Shown: positions 1 to 10,917 of the stretch, in pieces
How positions within the stretch are numbered: position 1 is the first letter of the stretch
Layout of the letters: the number at the start of each line of letters is the position of its first letter
Origin: Selaginella moellendorffii
Taxonomy: Eukaryota; Streptophyta; Lycopodiopsida; Selaginellales; Selaginellaceae
Direction: 5' to 3'
Assembly: GCF_000143415.4 (NCBI RefSeq)
Contig: NW_003314288.1
Span: forward strand, 1,855,515-1,919,514
Length of the DNA: 64,000 nt
Notes under the pieces: generated by a model
What the model saw: the letters and a program-made list of their open reading frames with translations, nothing else
Databases searched by the model: none
Told to the model about the DNA's origin: nothing
Position numbers and translations under genes: made by a program

Positions 1-299
1 GGAAGGAATGGTTTTATGACAGGAAGCCAGGGATCGATTAAGAGCATAATGTTTTGCGTATTGAAGTTGGTGGCACTATAAAAGAGATTGTTAGGACAGA
101 CAATAGTGATACTCCATTGATTAACACTTTGGAGTTGGTGACATGCTCGCATGAGATAGCTAGGTCTTTTGTGGTGTACCTGATTCTTTCTAATTTGATC
201 ATGTCTGATTTGGAGTACATTCGTAGGCATGAGGCACAGGTGGATTCCATTCAAGAGGAGTTCCGTGATGTATTTCTGAATGAGTTACCTGATGGTTTG

Positions 300-461
300 T
301 GTAGCGCATGTGATCATGAGATGAGATTTGGATATACTGTCACCGTGGATTCTTAGAACCTTGGGGGATAAATGGGGATAAAATAGCCACTAAAGGCTCT
401 TTCATCAAGCAATTGCCCTTTTTTAAGTTGGTTTAAGGGGAGAGAGATAAGGTGCACTACA
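300..461 (+). repeat. TRIM left LTR
   Basis: Begins TGTAGCGCATG and ends ACTACA. It matches 812-974 with scattered substitutions and a few small indels, so the insertion is not recent. Confidence 0.85.
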
Positions 462-463
462 GT

Positions 464-496
464 TGGTATCAGAGGAAATGGCACGGGTTCGATTCC
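464..496 (+). promoter_or_regulatory. TRIM primer-binding site followed by tRNA B-box-like motif
   Basis: TGGTATCAGAGG at 464-475 differs by one base from the usual tRNA-iMet PBS. GGTTCGATTCC at 486-496 fits the Pol III B-box consensus. The first is expected in a TRIM. The second may be tRNA-derived or may be chance. Confidence 0.55.
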
Positions 497-811
497 CATT
501 GATTAGTGGCTATTTAAAAATATAATATACCCTTGAGCAAAGTATATTCCTACCCTTAAATTTGAAATCGTACATATTGGGCATCCATGCGTATGTCCTT
601 CCTCTTGTGTGGAGTATCCACGGATGAAAGTATCCACCGTGGGACTGCAGTACGGGTGGATGACTAGTTACCTCACATGGAATAGCTAGTCTATACAATG
701 GAAGGATTGGTAAATTCAGTGCGAAAATGGAGGTGTTAGTTCCCCTTGGCTCAGTAGGGATTGTTAGTTAATAGTCAATGAGGACATTGACATCTCTGAA
801 GGGGGGGTGAG

Positions 812-974
812 TGTAGTGCATGTGATCATGAGATGAGATTTGGATATACTGTCACCATGGATCTTTGGAACCTTGGGGGATAAATGGGGATAAAATAACC
901 ACTAAGGGTTCTCTCATCAAGCAATTGCCCTTTTTCCAATTGGCTTAAGGAGAGAGAGATAAAGTGCACTACCA
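812..974 (+). repeat. TRIM right LTR
   Basis: Begins TGTAGTGCATG and ends ACTACCA, directly followed by TTTG, the same four bases that precede the left LTR. Confidence 0.85.
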
Positions 975-978
975 TTTG

Positions 979-2439
979 CCTCCAAAATGTGGAATTTAGC
1001 ATGAGATTGACTTGGTTCCTGGAGCTACTCCTTTTCAGCAACAACCGACTTGTACTAGTCCCGCTGAAGATAAGGAGATTAATAGGCAGCTTGCTGAATA
1101 CCTTCGAAAAGGGTAGTTATGGATCAGCAAGTCTCCTTGGGCTACTCTAGTGGTGATGGTCAAAAAGAAAGATGGTACATGGCATCTCTGCATGAACTAC
1201 AAGGGATTAAATGATAGGACAGTGAAGAATATGTTCCCGATCCTTCGTATCGATAACTTGCTCAATCGTCTTTGTGGAGCTCGATGTTTTTCGAAGATTG
1301 ATTTGAGGCAAGGATATCATCAGATTTATGTCAAGCCAGAGGATGTTCCAAAAACTGCATTTCGAACAAAGACAGGTCATTACAAGTTTTTAGTGATGCC
1401 GTTTGGTTTGACAAATGCTCCTGCAACTTTTCAAAGATTGATGAATCACGTTCTACAACCTTACTTGGGAAAGTTTGCAATTGATTATTTTGATGATATC
1501 CTAGTATTCAGCTCTTCTGTGGAGGCACATGAGATGCATGTGCGAAGTGTTTTACAACTTTTGAGGGACAACAAGCTCTATTCAAAGTTATCCAAGTGCG
1601 ACTTTTTTTTAGAGGAGATTGGATATCTCGGGCATTTGATTTTGGTACATGTAGTAAGAGTTGATCCCACAAAGATTCAGGCCATGGTTGATTGGCCTAT
1701 ACCTTCGACAGTGCATGATCTCTATAGTTTCCTTAGTATGGCTGCAGTTTTTCGACGATTTGTGAAGGACTTTTCAAGGATAGCAACCCCTTTAATTGAT
1801 CTTCTCCAGAATACGTCGAAACATGCTACTATTCATGGTTGGGATGAGAAGTGTGAAGTAGCATTTCAACGTTTGAAGCAGTGTTGTATCTTTGCTCCGG
1901 TGTTGAAGATTTTTGATCCTGAAAAGCCCTTTGTGGTTGAGATAGATGCAAGTGACATTGCTATTGGAGCCGTATTTCTTCAAGTTGGGCATCCTCTTGC
2001 CTACATAAGCCATAAGTTTGATGCCACACAACAGAATTGGCTTACTCGAGACAAGGAGTTGTATGCTGTGATTGCTGTTGTGAAGGAATGGCGACATTAT
2101 TTATATGGATCGGACTTCCATGTGGATTCAGACCATCAATCCCTCCAATATTTTAGTCGACAAAAGGATCTTCGAGGCTGCCTTACTCGTTGGCAAGAGT
2201 TCCTGCAAGAAATGTCTATTAAGATCCAGTACAAGCATGGAGGTGACAATAAGGTGGCTGATGCGTTATCTAGGATGGTAAATTTTATCTCGTTCGTGAA
2301 GCTATCTAGCGATCTTTTGAATGAGCTTAAGGAGTTTGTTGACTTCGACTCCTTTATCATTGATATTTGCGTGAAGGTTTTGTTGAGGGATGCCTCTACA
2401 GATTTGAAGGGTGATAAGTTTGCATCATTCGAAATATGA
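979..2439 (+). pseudogene. Gypsy 1 reverse transcriptase and RNase H
   Basis: This segment encodes a Ty3/gypsy RT followed by RNase H. Visible RT blocks are VKKKDGTWHLCMNY near 1159, FSKIDLRQGYHQI near 1290, the fingers block [26 protein letters not shown] near 1400, and the catalytic YFDD box near 1488-1499 (usually YLDD, so Leu is Phe). RNase H keeps the first catalytic Asp in EIDASD near 1940, and KELYAV, DHQSLQYF and ADALSR are readable. In-frame TAG codons at 997 and 1114 and a TGA at 2437 make it non-coding today. An uninterrupted stretch starts at ATG 1156. Confidence 0.88.
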
Positions 2440-3306
2440 GATGAAATTCTGGTGAAGAAGGGATGTGTAGTGGTTCCTCGTGTTGACAAACTCATCAAAC
2501 GAATTTTGGTTGAGTGTTATGATGTGCCAAGTGCTGTGCATCCAGGGGTATTAAGAATGTATATGTTGGTGAAGAGGCATTTCTTTTGGCCTAGGATAAA
2601 GTCAGATGTTAAGAAGTACATACGTGGTTGTTTGACCTATCAGGCGGTCAAAGTTGATCATCAGAAGCTTGCTAGCTTTTATCATCCTTTACGTGTACCT
2701 GAGAATAAGTGGGATAGCATCTCGATGGACTTTATCACTGGTTTGCCCAAAACCTTTCGAGGAAATGATGCTATTTGGGTTGTTGTGGATCGTTTGACGA
2801 AGATGGCTCACTTCTTCCCTGTGAAGACAACGATAAAAGCTTCTGAACTTGCTCAATTGTTTGTAGACCAGTTATTCAATCTCTATGGTTTGCCGGGTGA
2901 CATTGTGAGTGATCGGGATCCTAAGTTCACGTCCAAGTTTTGGCAAACAGTCTTTGAGAAACTAGAGACTAAATTGAGCATGAGTAGTGGTGAGCATCCA
3001 CAATCTGATGGGCAGACAAAGTGCATGAATCAGCTATTAGAAGATATGTTACGGTCTTTTGTGGGAAACTTGACTCGACAAAGAGTATGGGAGAAATACT
3101 TGCCTTTGCTTGAGTTTGCTCATAATAACACTCATCAATCGGCTATTGGCATGTCTTCTTTTATGGCGATGTATGGCTATGAGCCTAGGTCTTCTGTGAG
3201 TTTGAATTTGGCTTTGGTTCAGGTTCCTCATGCTTGTGATTTCCTGGAGGATATGCAAGACAAGCTTGAGTTGGCAAAGTTGAATATGAGACAAGCTCAA
3301 AAGTGA
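2440..3306 (+). pseudogene. Gypsy 1 integrase
   Basis: In the same frame as the RT. It has an HHCC-like zinc region (HPGVLRMYMLVKRHFFWP then CLTYQ, where the usual second Cys is Tyr) and an integrase core with SMDFI and SDRDPKF. The catalytic Glu expected 35 residues after the second Asp, usually in GQTER, is Lys (GQTKC, near 3014-3028). With the broken zinc finger and the stops on both sides (TGA 2437, TGA 3304), the integrase is very unlikely to be active. Confidence 0.87.
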
Positions 3307-3798
3307 GATAAAAGATTAGCTAATGAGCATTGTTGTCATCAAGAGCACAAAGTTGGTGACAAAGTTTTCCTTAAGTTGTCAGATGCACAATGGTCTTTAA
3401 AAGGAGGTGGTAGTGCTAAGTTGTCTCTATGGTATTGTGGGCCTTGGACAATTTTACAGCGTGTGGGGGATCTTGCATACACTTTGGACTTGCCAGTTAG
3501 TTCAAAGATTCATCCAACGTTCCATGTGAGCAAGCTTAAAACATGTTTGCACTCTGGTGATATCGTGGATCATTCCATCATCCAGGTTCCAGAGATTGAT
3601 GCAGAAAAGGTTGGTCCAGCCAATATTCTTGCTCAAAGATTGGTGAAAACACACCAGAAAACAACTAGGGAGTTGTTAGTTCAGTGGAATGGTTATTCTA
3701 TGGACGAAGCTATATGGGAAACTGAGGATGACGTGAAGAGAGTGTTTCCGAGTTTTGGTTATAACTTGGATGACATTCCTGAGGAAGGGGAGAATTGA
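3307..3798 (+). pseudogene. Gypsy 1 integrase C-terminus with chromodomain
   Basis: Continues the integrase frame after the TGA at 3304. The GPY-like part is VGDKVFLKLSD, YCGPWTIL and KIHPTFHVSKLK. A chromodomain-like end follows (ELLVQWNGYSMDEAIWE near 3670-3720), which places the element among the chromoviruses. Such domains direct integration toward marked chromatin in this family. The reading ends at TGA 3796-3798, inside or beside the putative polypurine tract. Confidence 0.82.
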
Positions 3799-5030
3799 GT
3801 TCTATAGCTATATTGCTATATGATTTGAGCCATTTTTTCTATTCTCATTCTCTTGTTTCCATGACTGTATTGTCATATGAGAAGGCTATATTGCTTTCTT
3901 TCTTTCGTGGCCATTTGTGGCAACGTTGGTGTTGCTATTTGCACATCTTTTCTCCATGGCCATATTACCTTAGACTCCCTTTATGTGAGGCTCGTTTAGC
4001 TTCTTGAAGCTGCCATATGTGGCTGGGTCATGAGGGAGGGGAGAACCACAGAAATATTCTGAGAGAATATTCTATGGCTTGTGGGATTTAAGGCCGTAAC
4101 GCTTTAAGGGTTTGGAGGTTGGCCTAGGGTTTGCTCTCTTGTTCGTTTCAGGAGGATTCATTCCTTATGAACAAACTCATGAAAATGAAAGAATTTGAAG
4201 ACTTCTTATGTTGTGCGAAAATAAACGAATATCATGATCACAAGTTTTGACAATCAGGGACATTTCTTAGGTTCTTGCTTGAAGCTGGTGAATATCACAG
4301 CTGGGGCATCAAAAGAGAATGCAGGTCTTATATTTTACTTTCCATCTCTCCTTTGATTCGTTTTTTCCTGGTCTTTGCTATGTTAGGGTTTTGACCAAAC
4401 CAATCGTGGAATGACGCCAGTATATAAATCAAGGTCTGAAGTATAGATCCATACTTACCTGACAGGGTTTATTGGTGATCCTGAAGGCCAATGGCCCAGG
4501 TTTGGCCTTCCCATTGCACTCTGGCTTGGCTGGCCTACCTTCTTCCCAAAGTGGAGGAGTGGACGTCGTGAATTTCTGGAAGTTGAGGGCTCGTGTACGC
4601 GCGGCCCTCTCCAAATCGGTAAAATATGCACAAATACTAAGTTGGATTGGATGAGATAGATAAAGATTAGCTTGACATGAAATATTCTACAGAACTAGTT
4701 CTATGGCTTGGACCTTTCTTCAAGTTTCCAAGTTCCATTGATGCACGAAGTGGGGGGAAAGCTAAGAACTTCCTCAGCTCCTTCAGAAGTTGCAGACTTT
4801 GCTTCTGAAGGTTAGTTCTAGTACTTGAAGTTTGTGGTTTTGTTTGCTCTTGATTTACATATAATAATTTGGTTGCTTGTATATGGATCCATGATGCTTC
4901 ATATGCTGTGTTGTTTGGTTCAAACTTACTAATCCATATTTTGACGTAACTAGGTCTTGAAAGATTAGAACGTCATTTGTGCTTCTTTGAACTTCTGCCT
5001 ACAAGCTTATTTTATAAAAACGACCACGCC
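3799..5030. other. Non-coding, probably gypsy 1 3' LTR and 3' flank of the transporter gene
   Basis: No convincing gene. Immediately after the polypurine tract there is probably a 3' LTR. A second purine tract (4031-4045) and a TATATAAAT at 4421-4429 lie inside. The LTR end is not resolved. From about 4970 the 3' end of the minus-strand transporter gene begins. Short ORFs at 4429-4654 are not conserved-looking. Confidence 0.5.
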
Positions 5031-6562
5031 TTACTTGACGAACGCATTCGTACATGTCTGGTACGTGCCGTACACCGCAAACACGACTCCAAAGACCACC
5101 AGCGTCGCGTCCACGGCCCTCGACCACGCCGGCGCATCCGCGCACACCCGCGCGTGAAAGAGCGCCGGGAACACGAACGCGAGGAGCGCACACACGGTGC
5201 TTCCCACCAGCGAGATGAAAGTCCCAAACCCGGGCACGGCCACCGCGATGAGCGCCACCACCACCACCACGACCCCGCGGATGGAGCCCGTCACCGCGGC
5301 CAGCAGCCTTGGCGATGGCACCACGCTCCGCTGGAACCACTTGTTGAGCAGCAGCCTCCCCTCGAAGATCTCGTACACGGGGTACATCATCACCGGGAAC
5401 GTGAAGAAGAGCGCGATGGAGAGGCCGAGCTTGACGAGCTTGGTCGACCAGTCGCGGTTCCCCAGGTTGAGCGTCACGATGTCCAGCGTCTCCTCGCCAA
5501 AGGCCGCGTACCCGGCGAGTCCAAACACCAGGTAGACCGTCGTGATCAATCCAAACGCGAGGCCGAGAACCCTGGCGAACTTGTGTGGCTTCCTCATGGA
5601 TGCCTGTAGCGAGAGCGTCATGCCGAAGCCCTCGTAGCAGTAGATGCACACCCCGAGCGCGAAGGGGACCGACTGCCACCCTTTGAAGGTCGCCATCTTT
5701 TCTCCGGTGCTGTGGAGGCGGCCCAGGTCCTCCTTGATGACGATGGCCATGGCGAGGACGTTGCAGACGTTTGCGAAGATGCTGAAGGGCGCCAGGGACG
5801 CGAGGGAGCGCACCCAGGCGAGGACGATCTCCAGGGGGACGAGGATGGCGATTACCAGCGCGTACTTGGAGTCCGGGAAGAAGACGGAGGACAAGTTGTG
5901 GCCGATGAAGATGAGATATGCGACGCAGCAGCCGGCCTGGGAGATGAGGAGCGTCACCTCGATGACTTGGCGGCCGAGGTTGCCGAAGGTGTGGTATCCC
6001 AGGTCCGGGTATGTTTGGATGAAGTGGTGGCCGCCATTGCTGGAAAGCTTGTCCCGGCACTTTACCTGCGAGAGAGCGAGAGTGGTGAGATGTGAGTATG
6101 GAAACTACTCAAGATCATACGCGAGACAAGTGATCAGTGAGACAATCTAAGTCGAGATGGACTAGTAGCGAATGAGAACTATAGTAAAGTTGTCGTGTAG
6201 GATAGAAGATCAAGTCTCCCTATTCACTAGAACTCAAGAACAACACGATCTACTCGATCAAAGAAAACTCGTTCGTGCTACATTCACTACTCACTACCAA
6301 TCAAGCTAGAAAAGATGGCTCGAATAGGAAGAGCTTAGCTCACCAGTAAGATCATACAGTAATAGGAGAGACCTCCCGCAAGGGTGATCGAGGTAGCAGC
6401 AACCGCCCATCCGCTGACCCTGTAAGTGAATGGAAGCCCCAACACACCCGACCCTAGAATCGAGATGATAATGTTGGCAAACGTCTTCCTCACCGACGCT
6501 CCTTCTCCTCCTCCTGGCAGCAACGATGATCGCGGCAAAAGCGCTGTCGCCTCGTCCACCAT
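5031..6562 (-). CDS. AVT-like vacuolar amino acid transporter (AAAP family)
   Basis: Two exons, 6562-6344 and 6065-5031, joined over a 278 bp GT-AG intron, give 417 residues, the usual size for the AVT3/ANTL branch of the amino acid/auxin permease family. The N-terminus has a short hydrophilic leader and then FANIIISILGSGVLGLPF, the typical first membrane helix. After the splice come YPDLGYHTFGNLGR, CYEGFGMTL, and about ten hydrophobic segments to the C-terminus. Plant AVT3 proteins export neutral amino acids from the vacuole; substrate here is inferred from family only. The coding part is GC-rich compared with the flanking intergenic DNA, so long antisense open frames across it are shadows. 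Confidence 0.9.
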
Positions 6563-6702
6563 CTCAATCGATCAAAGAGAAGATCGACGCTCTCTCTTGA
6601 TGTAGCGAACAAAAAAAAGAAGGCTCGCGCAAACTCTCTGGGCCTTTCTAAGGCAGGACACGTAATAATGGCAAAACGAGAGAGAGAGAGCAGGAATCTA
6701 GG

Positions 6703-6774
6703 TGCGTCAGCCGGGAGTCGAACCCGGGTCTATTGCTTGGAAGGCAATTATCCTAACCGTTGGACTACTAACGC
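6703..6774 (-). tRNA. tRNA-Gly (anticodon TCC)
   Basis: The reverse complement folds as a 72-nt cloverleaf. The acceptor stem is GCGTTAG with CTGACGC, discriminator A. The anticodon arm ATTGC-CTTCCAA-GCAAT gives anticodon TCC. The T-loop has GGTTCGACTCC (B box) and the D arm TAGTCCAACGGTTAGGA (A box). A TTTT terminator lies about 27 nt downstream on the minus strand (6673-6676). No intron and no encoded CCA, as expected for a nuclear plant tRNA. Confidence 0.95.
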
Positions 6775-7497
6775 CTTTGTGTTACTTTTTCTCCACAAAC
6801 TAGTCCTGTATGGTATTTTGCTTAGAGTTTATAAAGGATGAGATTTCAGGCTTTTGGTACAGGCAAATTCATCAACAAGGCAGTGGAGTGGAATTATGCA
6901 AATGCCTGGTCGGCGAATTCACTTTGCGTGAGAGGCTGGGCTTCCCAGGCATAATCAGGGGATATTCGAACGTTTTCCTTGTGATGTTAGAAATGTTCTC
7001 TCTTGGATTCTCTGTGTGTGAAACATCGCTTGCAATGGTGTCAGCGCAATTAAACCTGAAAAGCGGGAAATTTTAGTATTATCCCTCCGTACCACGACCC
7101 CTGCCGCCAAAAATCCAGACCTTGATAATACGTTGCTAATGCGACTGATGCGATGTATGAAGAAAGCATCGAACATGCAAAGAAAATATATCTTTAGAGA
7201 TAGACCGATAACTAAGCTCTTGATCACTTAGGCAAAAACTATATTCTCTTTTGACTCCCTTGTGTTTTGTGTCACCCAGAGTGACTCTATCTATGCCAGG
7301 ATCTTCAAAGAAAATGGCTTGTGTCTCGAGGGCAAGGCATCGCGTCGCGTCGGTTTGAGAGCGATCCACATTCTCTCAGGTGAGTGGCAGTGAAAGAAAG
7401 AATCTATTCTCTATTCCTCTCCTCCTTTCTCTTTTGATTCTTTCCCTCTCTCAGACTCGAAAGCATCTCCGCGCAAGGGAGGATCGATCGGTCGGCG
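6775..7497. other. Intergenic and 5' leader of the MSL gene
   Basis: Holds the upstream region of tRNA-Gly and of the MSL gene. A pyrimidine-rich leader (about 7405-7455, CTCTCCTCC-like) directly precedes the MSL start. No further gene seen. Confidence 0.5.
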
Positions 7498-10469
7498 ATG
7501 GACAAGGATCGCCATGATGTTGTCGTGACGATCGAGAAGCAGCAGCAGCAGCAGCAGCGATCCATTGCTGGCAGGAGAGATTCGCCGTCCTCTTCGCCGC
7601 CGCCACCGCCACCGGGATCGTCCAATGGCGAGCGGATCTCGGTGGTTTGCGACGCGCCCAAGAGCCCATCGCCCAGAAGATCGCCGCCCAAGGCCAGCGG
7701 CATTTCCGCCAGATCGTCCAGGGGCTCCAGCTACAACTTCTCGGAAGACGAACAGCCCCTGGCTATGGCGGCGGTGATCGAGGGCAGCGAGCAAGCAGAA
7801 GAAGGGAGCGTCCCCGGCGCTAGGAACAAAAGCTTCGATTTTGGGGTGGGATTGAGCAATGGCAGCGGCGGCGGCGCAATGGCGTCGTCCTCCTCGTCTC
7901 TCTCACCACCCAAGAACAGGGGAAATGGACAGGGCTACCACAGACTCCCCTCTCCCAATCGCCAGGAGCAAGACCCACCCAAGCAATCGTCCGCGCAATC
8001 CTCGCCCGCGAGGCGCGTGAGCAGCCCCCAAGTCGCGGAGATCTTCCTGGGCGATGCCAAGAACACCACGACGCTTAGAAACGCGATCGCCGCCGCCGCC
8101 ACCGCCGATTCGCCGCCCGCCGCGATCCCCTCGCCCAAAACCGTGAGCTTCGATCCAGCGCCACCGCCAGCGCCAGCACCGCCTACGATCAAGGAGCCAA
8201 AGAACTCGACCCCGGTGGACGCGGTGGTGGTCAAGGCCCCCGCCAGGCTCAAGAGCAAATCCAGGCTAGCGGAGCCGCCGCCGCCGCCACCACAGCCGCG
8301 CGAAGAATCCAAGCTCGCCACCCCGGGCAATGCGGTGGCGCCGGGCTCCGGGCGGCTAGGCGGCGGAGATGCGGCGCCGCCAGCGGAGGAGGAGGATCCA
8401 CTCCGCGACGTCGATCTCCCGGACAAGTACCGCCACGCGCGCTGGGGCTGCTGCTCGCTCTTCCAGCTGGTGGCGCTCGTCCTCCTCACCGCGCTGCTCG
8501 TTTGCAGCGTCACGGTGGCGGTGCTCCGGCGGCGCTCCATCCTGGGCCTGGAGCTGTGGAAGTGGACGGTGATGGTGCTGGTGGCGCTCAGCGGCCGCCT
8601 CCTCAGCGGCTGGATCATCCACGTCGCGGTCTTCTTCATCGAGCGCAACTTCCTGTGGCGCAAGCGCGTGCTCTACTTCGTCTATGGCCTGCGCAAGGGC
8701 GTCCAGACCGCGCTCTGGCTCACGCTCGCGCTCGTCGCCTGGCTCCTCCTCTTCGATCCCAAGGTGGAGCGCTCCACCAAGAACAATCGCGCGCTCCTCT
8801 ACGTGACCAAGGTGCTCATTTGCCTGCTCATCGCGGCCTTCGTGTGGCTGGCCAAGCTGCTCTTCGTCAAGGTGCTGGCCAGCTCCTACCACGTCAACAC
8901 GTACTTCGATCGCATCCAGGAGTCGCTCTTCAGCCAGTACATCCTGGAGAAGCTGTCCGGGCCGCCGCTGGAGTTCGTGGGCGATGACGATCGCGGTGGA
9001 GCGCCACCGTCCTTGATCAAGAAGAAGGGCCTGAGCTTCAAGGTGGTGGATCAAGGCGCTCCCGCCACCGCCGCCGCCAAGAAGAAGGATAAGGCTTCAT
9101 CGGACTCGGTGCTGAGCATCGACAAGCTGCAAAAGATGAACCAGCGGAACGTCTCGGCGTGGAACATGAAGCGGCTGGTGATGCTCGTCAAGCAGTCCAA
9201 CATCTCGACGCTGTCGCAGACGATCGACAGAAGCGACGATGGGCAGGAGAACGAGATCCAGACCGAGTGGCAGGCGCGCGCGGCGGCCAAGGAGGTGTTT
9301 AGAAACGTCGCACAGCCGGGAAGCAAGTAAGTCCTCATCGTCGTGCATGGTTTCATGAGCCGATAGATGATCGAGGGCGATTGATCGTTTCTTTCAGGCA
9401 GATTGTGCTCGAGGATCTCTTGCGCTTCCTCACGCCCAGCGAGGCTCACAAGGCGCTGGCGCTGTTCGAGGGCGCCGCCGAGGCCGAGACCATCACCAAG
9501 AAGAACCTCGTCAACTGGGTGGTACGTAAAAAACCGATCTTTCAGCTGAAAACTTCGTCTTCCTTGCGCATTCTAGATCAGTGTGTACCGGGAGAGGAGA
9601 TCACTGGCGCTGTCGCTCAATGACACCAAAACCGCGGTGGACAAGCTCCACCACATCATCAATGCCGTGACCGGGGTGGTGATTGTGATAATCTGGCTGC
9701 TGGTGCTGGGCATAGCCACCTCGCACTTGCTCATCTTCGCGTCGTCGCAGCTGCTGCTCATCGTCTTCATCTTTGGTAACACTTGCAAGACGGTGTTCGA
9801 GGCCATCATCTTCCTGTTCGTGATGCATCCCTACGACGTGGGCGATCGCTGTGTCATCGATGGCGTCCAGGCAAGTGGATCGATACTATATGTTTCTCTC
9901 AAAGTTCTCAAGATCAAACGTGGGGTGGCTTTTCTAGATGATCGTGGAGGAGATGAACATCCTGACCACCGTGTTTCTCCGCTATGACAACGAGAAGATT
10001 TACTATCCCAACTCTGTTCTAGCCAGCAAGCCGATCAGCAACTACTACCGGAGCCCAGACATGACCGACGCCATCGACTTCACCGTGGACATGTCCACCC
10101 CCGTCGAGAAGATCGCGGCACTCAAGGAGCGAGTCTCAAAGTTCGTCGTTTCCAGCTTTGCTCAATCCAGATTGACTTTGATCGTGCTTGTTTTGCAGGT
10201 ATATCAGCTCCAAATCGGCTCACTGGCACAACAAGTCGACCATCGTGGTCAAGGACATCGAGGACATGAACCGGATGAAGATGGCGCTCTGGGTCCAGCA
10301 CACGATGAACTACCAAAACAATGGCGAGCGGCTCATTCGCCGCTCCGACCTCTTGATCAAGCTCAAGACTTTCTTCCAGGAGCTCGGGATCGAGTACCAT
10401 CTTCCCCCGCAAGAGGTCACTCTCTCCGACAATCACACCATTGCTGCACATCCCTTCCGCCTGTCCTAG
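7498..10469 (+). CDS. MscS-like mechanosensitive ion channel (MSL4-10 type)
   Basis: Five exons, 7498-9326, 9398-9521, 9577-9870, 9938-10140 and 10199-10469, give 906 residues in one frame. A long hydrophilic, Pro/Ser/Ala-rich N-terminus (about 300 residues, with a poly-Gln run near residue 15) is followed by membrane helices (WGCCSLFQLVALVLLTALLV and later segments), a soluble loop, two more helices and the conserved MscS pore-lining and beta region (FIFGNTCKTVFEAIIFLF, HPYDVGDRCVIDGV, EEMNILTTVFLRYDNEKIYYPNS). Plasma-membrane MSL proteins open under membrane tension and pass mainly anions. The third intron (9871-9937) starts GC rather than GT: CAG/GCAAGT fits the known GC-AG class, and joining there keeps DGVQMIVEEMN intact. 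Confidence 0.93.
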
Positions 10470-10550
10470 AGCTGTCAAAATCGGTCTTCAAGATCTCTAA
10501 ACTTACTTTCTGTCACAGTGGTCTGTCATTGAGCTAGTGTTGGAAGCAAA

Positions 10551-10697
10551 CATGAGAAGTGGACGGGAGTACTGTAGATGCCATTGGCACTATGTGAACA
10601 TGAGAAGTGGATGGGAGTACTGTAGATGCCATTGGCACTATGTGAACATGAGAAGTGGACGACAAGTACTGTAGATGCCATTGGCACTATGTGAAAA
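10551..10697 (+). repeat. 48-bp tandem repeat, three copies, in MSL 3' region
   Basis: Copies start CATGAGAAGTGGA at 10551, 10599 and 10647. The third copy has a one-base insertion and small changes. It lies 80 bp after the MSL stop, probably in the 3' UTR. Confidence 0.9.
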
Positions 10698-10823
10698 TGG
10701 AAGTTCGTGCTACTTACTGCAAGAACTAGACATGTAGCACCAGGCAATTGAATACGACGCTCGTGTTTTAAATCAAGCCTTGTCACCTTGCACGTCCCGG
10801 TTGATCACAACAAAACTTACAGA

Positions 10824-10830
10824 TATATAA
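10824..10830 (+). promoter_or_regulatory. TATA-like element upstream of germin-like gene
   Basis: TATATAA lies 88 bp before the germin-like start codon, at a plausible distance for a core promoter with a leader of about 60 nt. Confidence 0.45.
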
Positions 10831-10917
10831 CCATGGTTACCGTTCATTGTAGCTCCATCTTGCAATTCCCCTCTAAGATCCATTCAAGAGAGAGTTTCTT
10901 AGCTAGATTTCATCCAG

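Larger units (their letters stand above)
300..974 (+). mobile_element. TRIM-like miniature LTR retroelement nested in gypsy pol
   Basis: Two direct repeats of about 162 bp (300-461 and 812-974) both start TGTAG and end in CA. Just inside the left repeat is a primer-binding-like site (464-475, TGGTATCAGAGG, close to the initiator-tRNA-Met PBS). Just before the right repeat is a purine tract (799-811, with seven G). The internal part is about 350 bp and has no convincing ORF. The flanks carry TTTG on both sides (296-299 and 975-978). Removing the element plus one TTTG puts the interrupted gypsy reading frame back in register, which supports these borders. Size and layout fit terminal-repeat retrotransposons in miniature. 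Confidence 0.85.
1..3798 (+). mobile_element. Ty3/gypsy chromovirus 1, decayed, 5' part outside window
   Basis: One reading frame runs from the left edge to 3798 and covers the region after the protease, then reverse transcriptase, RNase H, integrase and a chromodomain in the Ty3/gypsy order. Gag and protease lie outside the window. The frame holds point stops (TAA 39, TAG 997, TAG 1114, TGA 2437, TGA 3304) and is split by a nested element at 300-974, but I see no frameshift from 979 to 3798. A purine-rich stretch at 3781-3795 looks like the polypurine tract, so a 3' LTR probably starts near 3796. Its end cannot be placed because the 5' LTR is not in the window. The element is non-autonomous. 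Confidence 0.9.

Noticed and set aside
4999-6060. Long open frames on both strands across the transporter gene
   Set aside because: They are GC-rich shadows of the AVT-like coding sequence; they read Arg/His/Gly-rich low-complexity peptides and lack any domain.
7935-9054. Long minus-strand frames antisense to the MSL gene
   Set aside because: They mirror the GC-rich first MSL exon and have no recognisable family; MSL on the plus strand explains the sequence.
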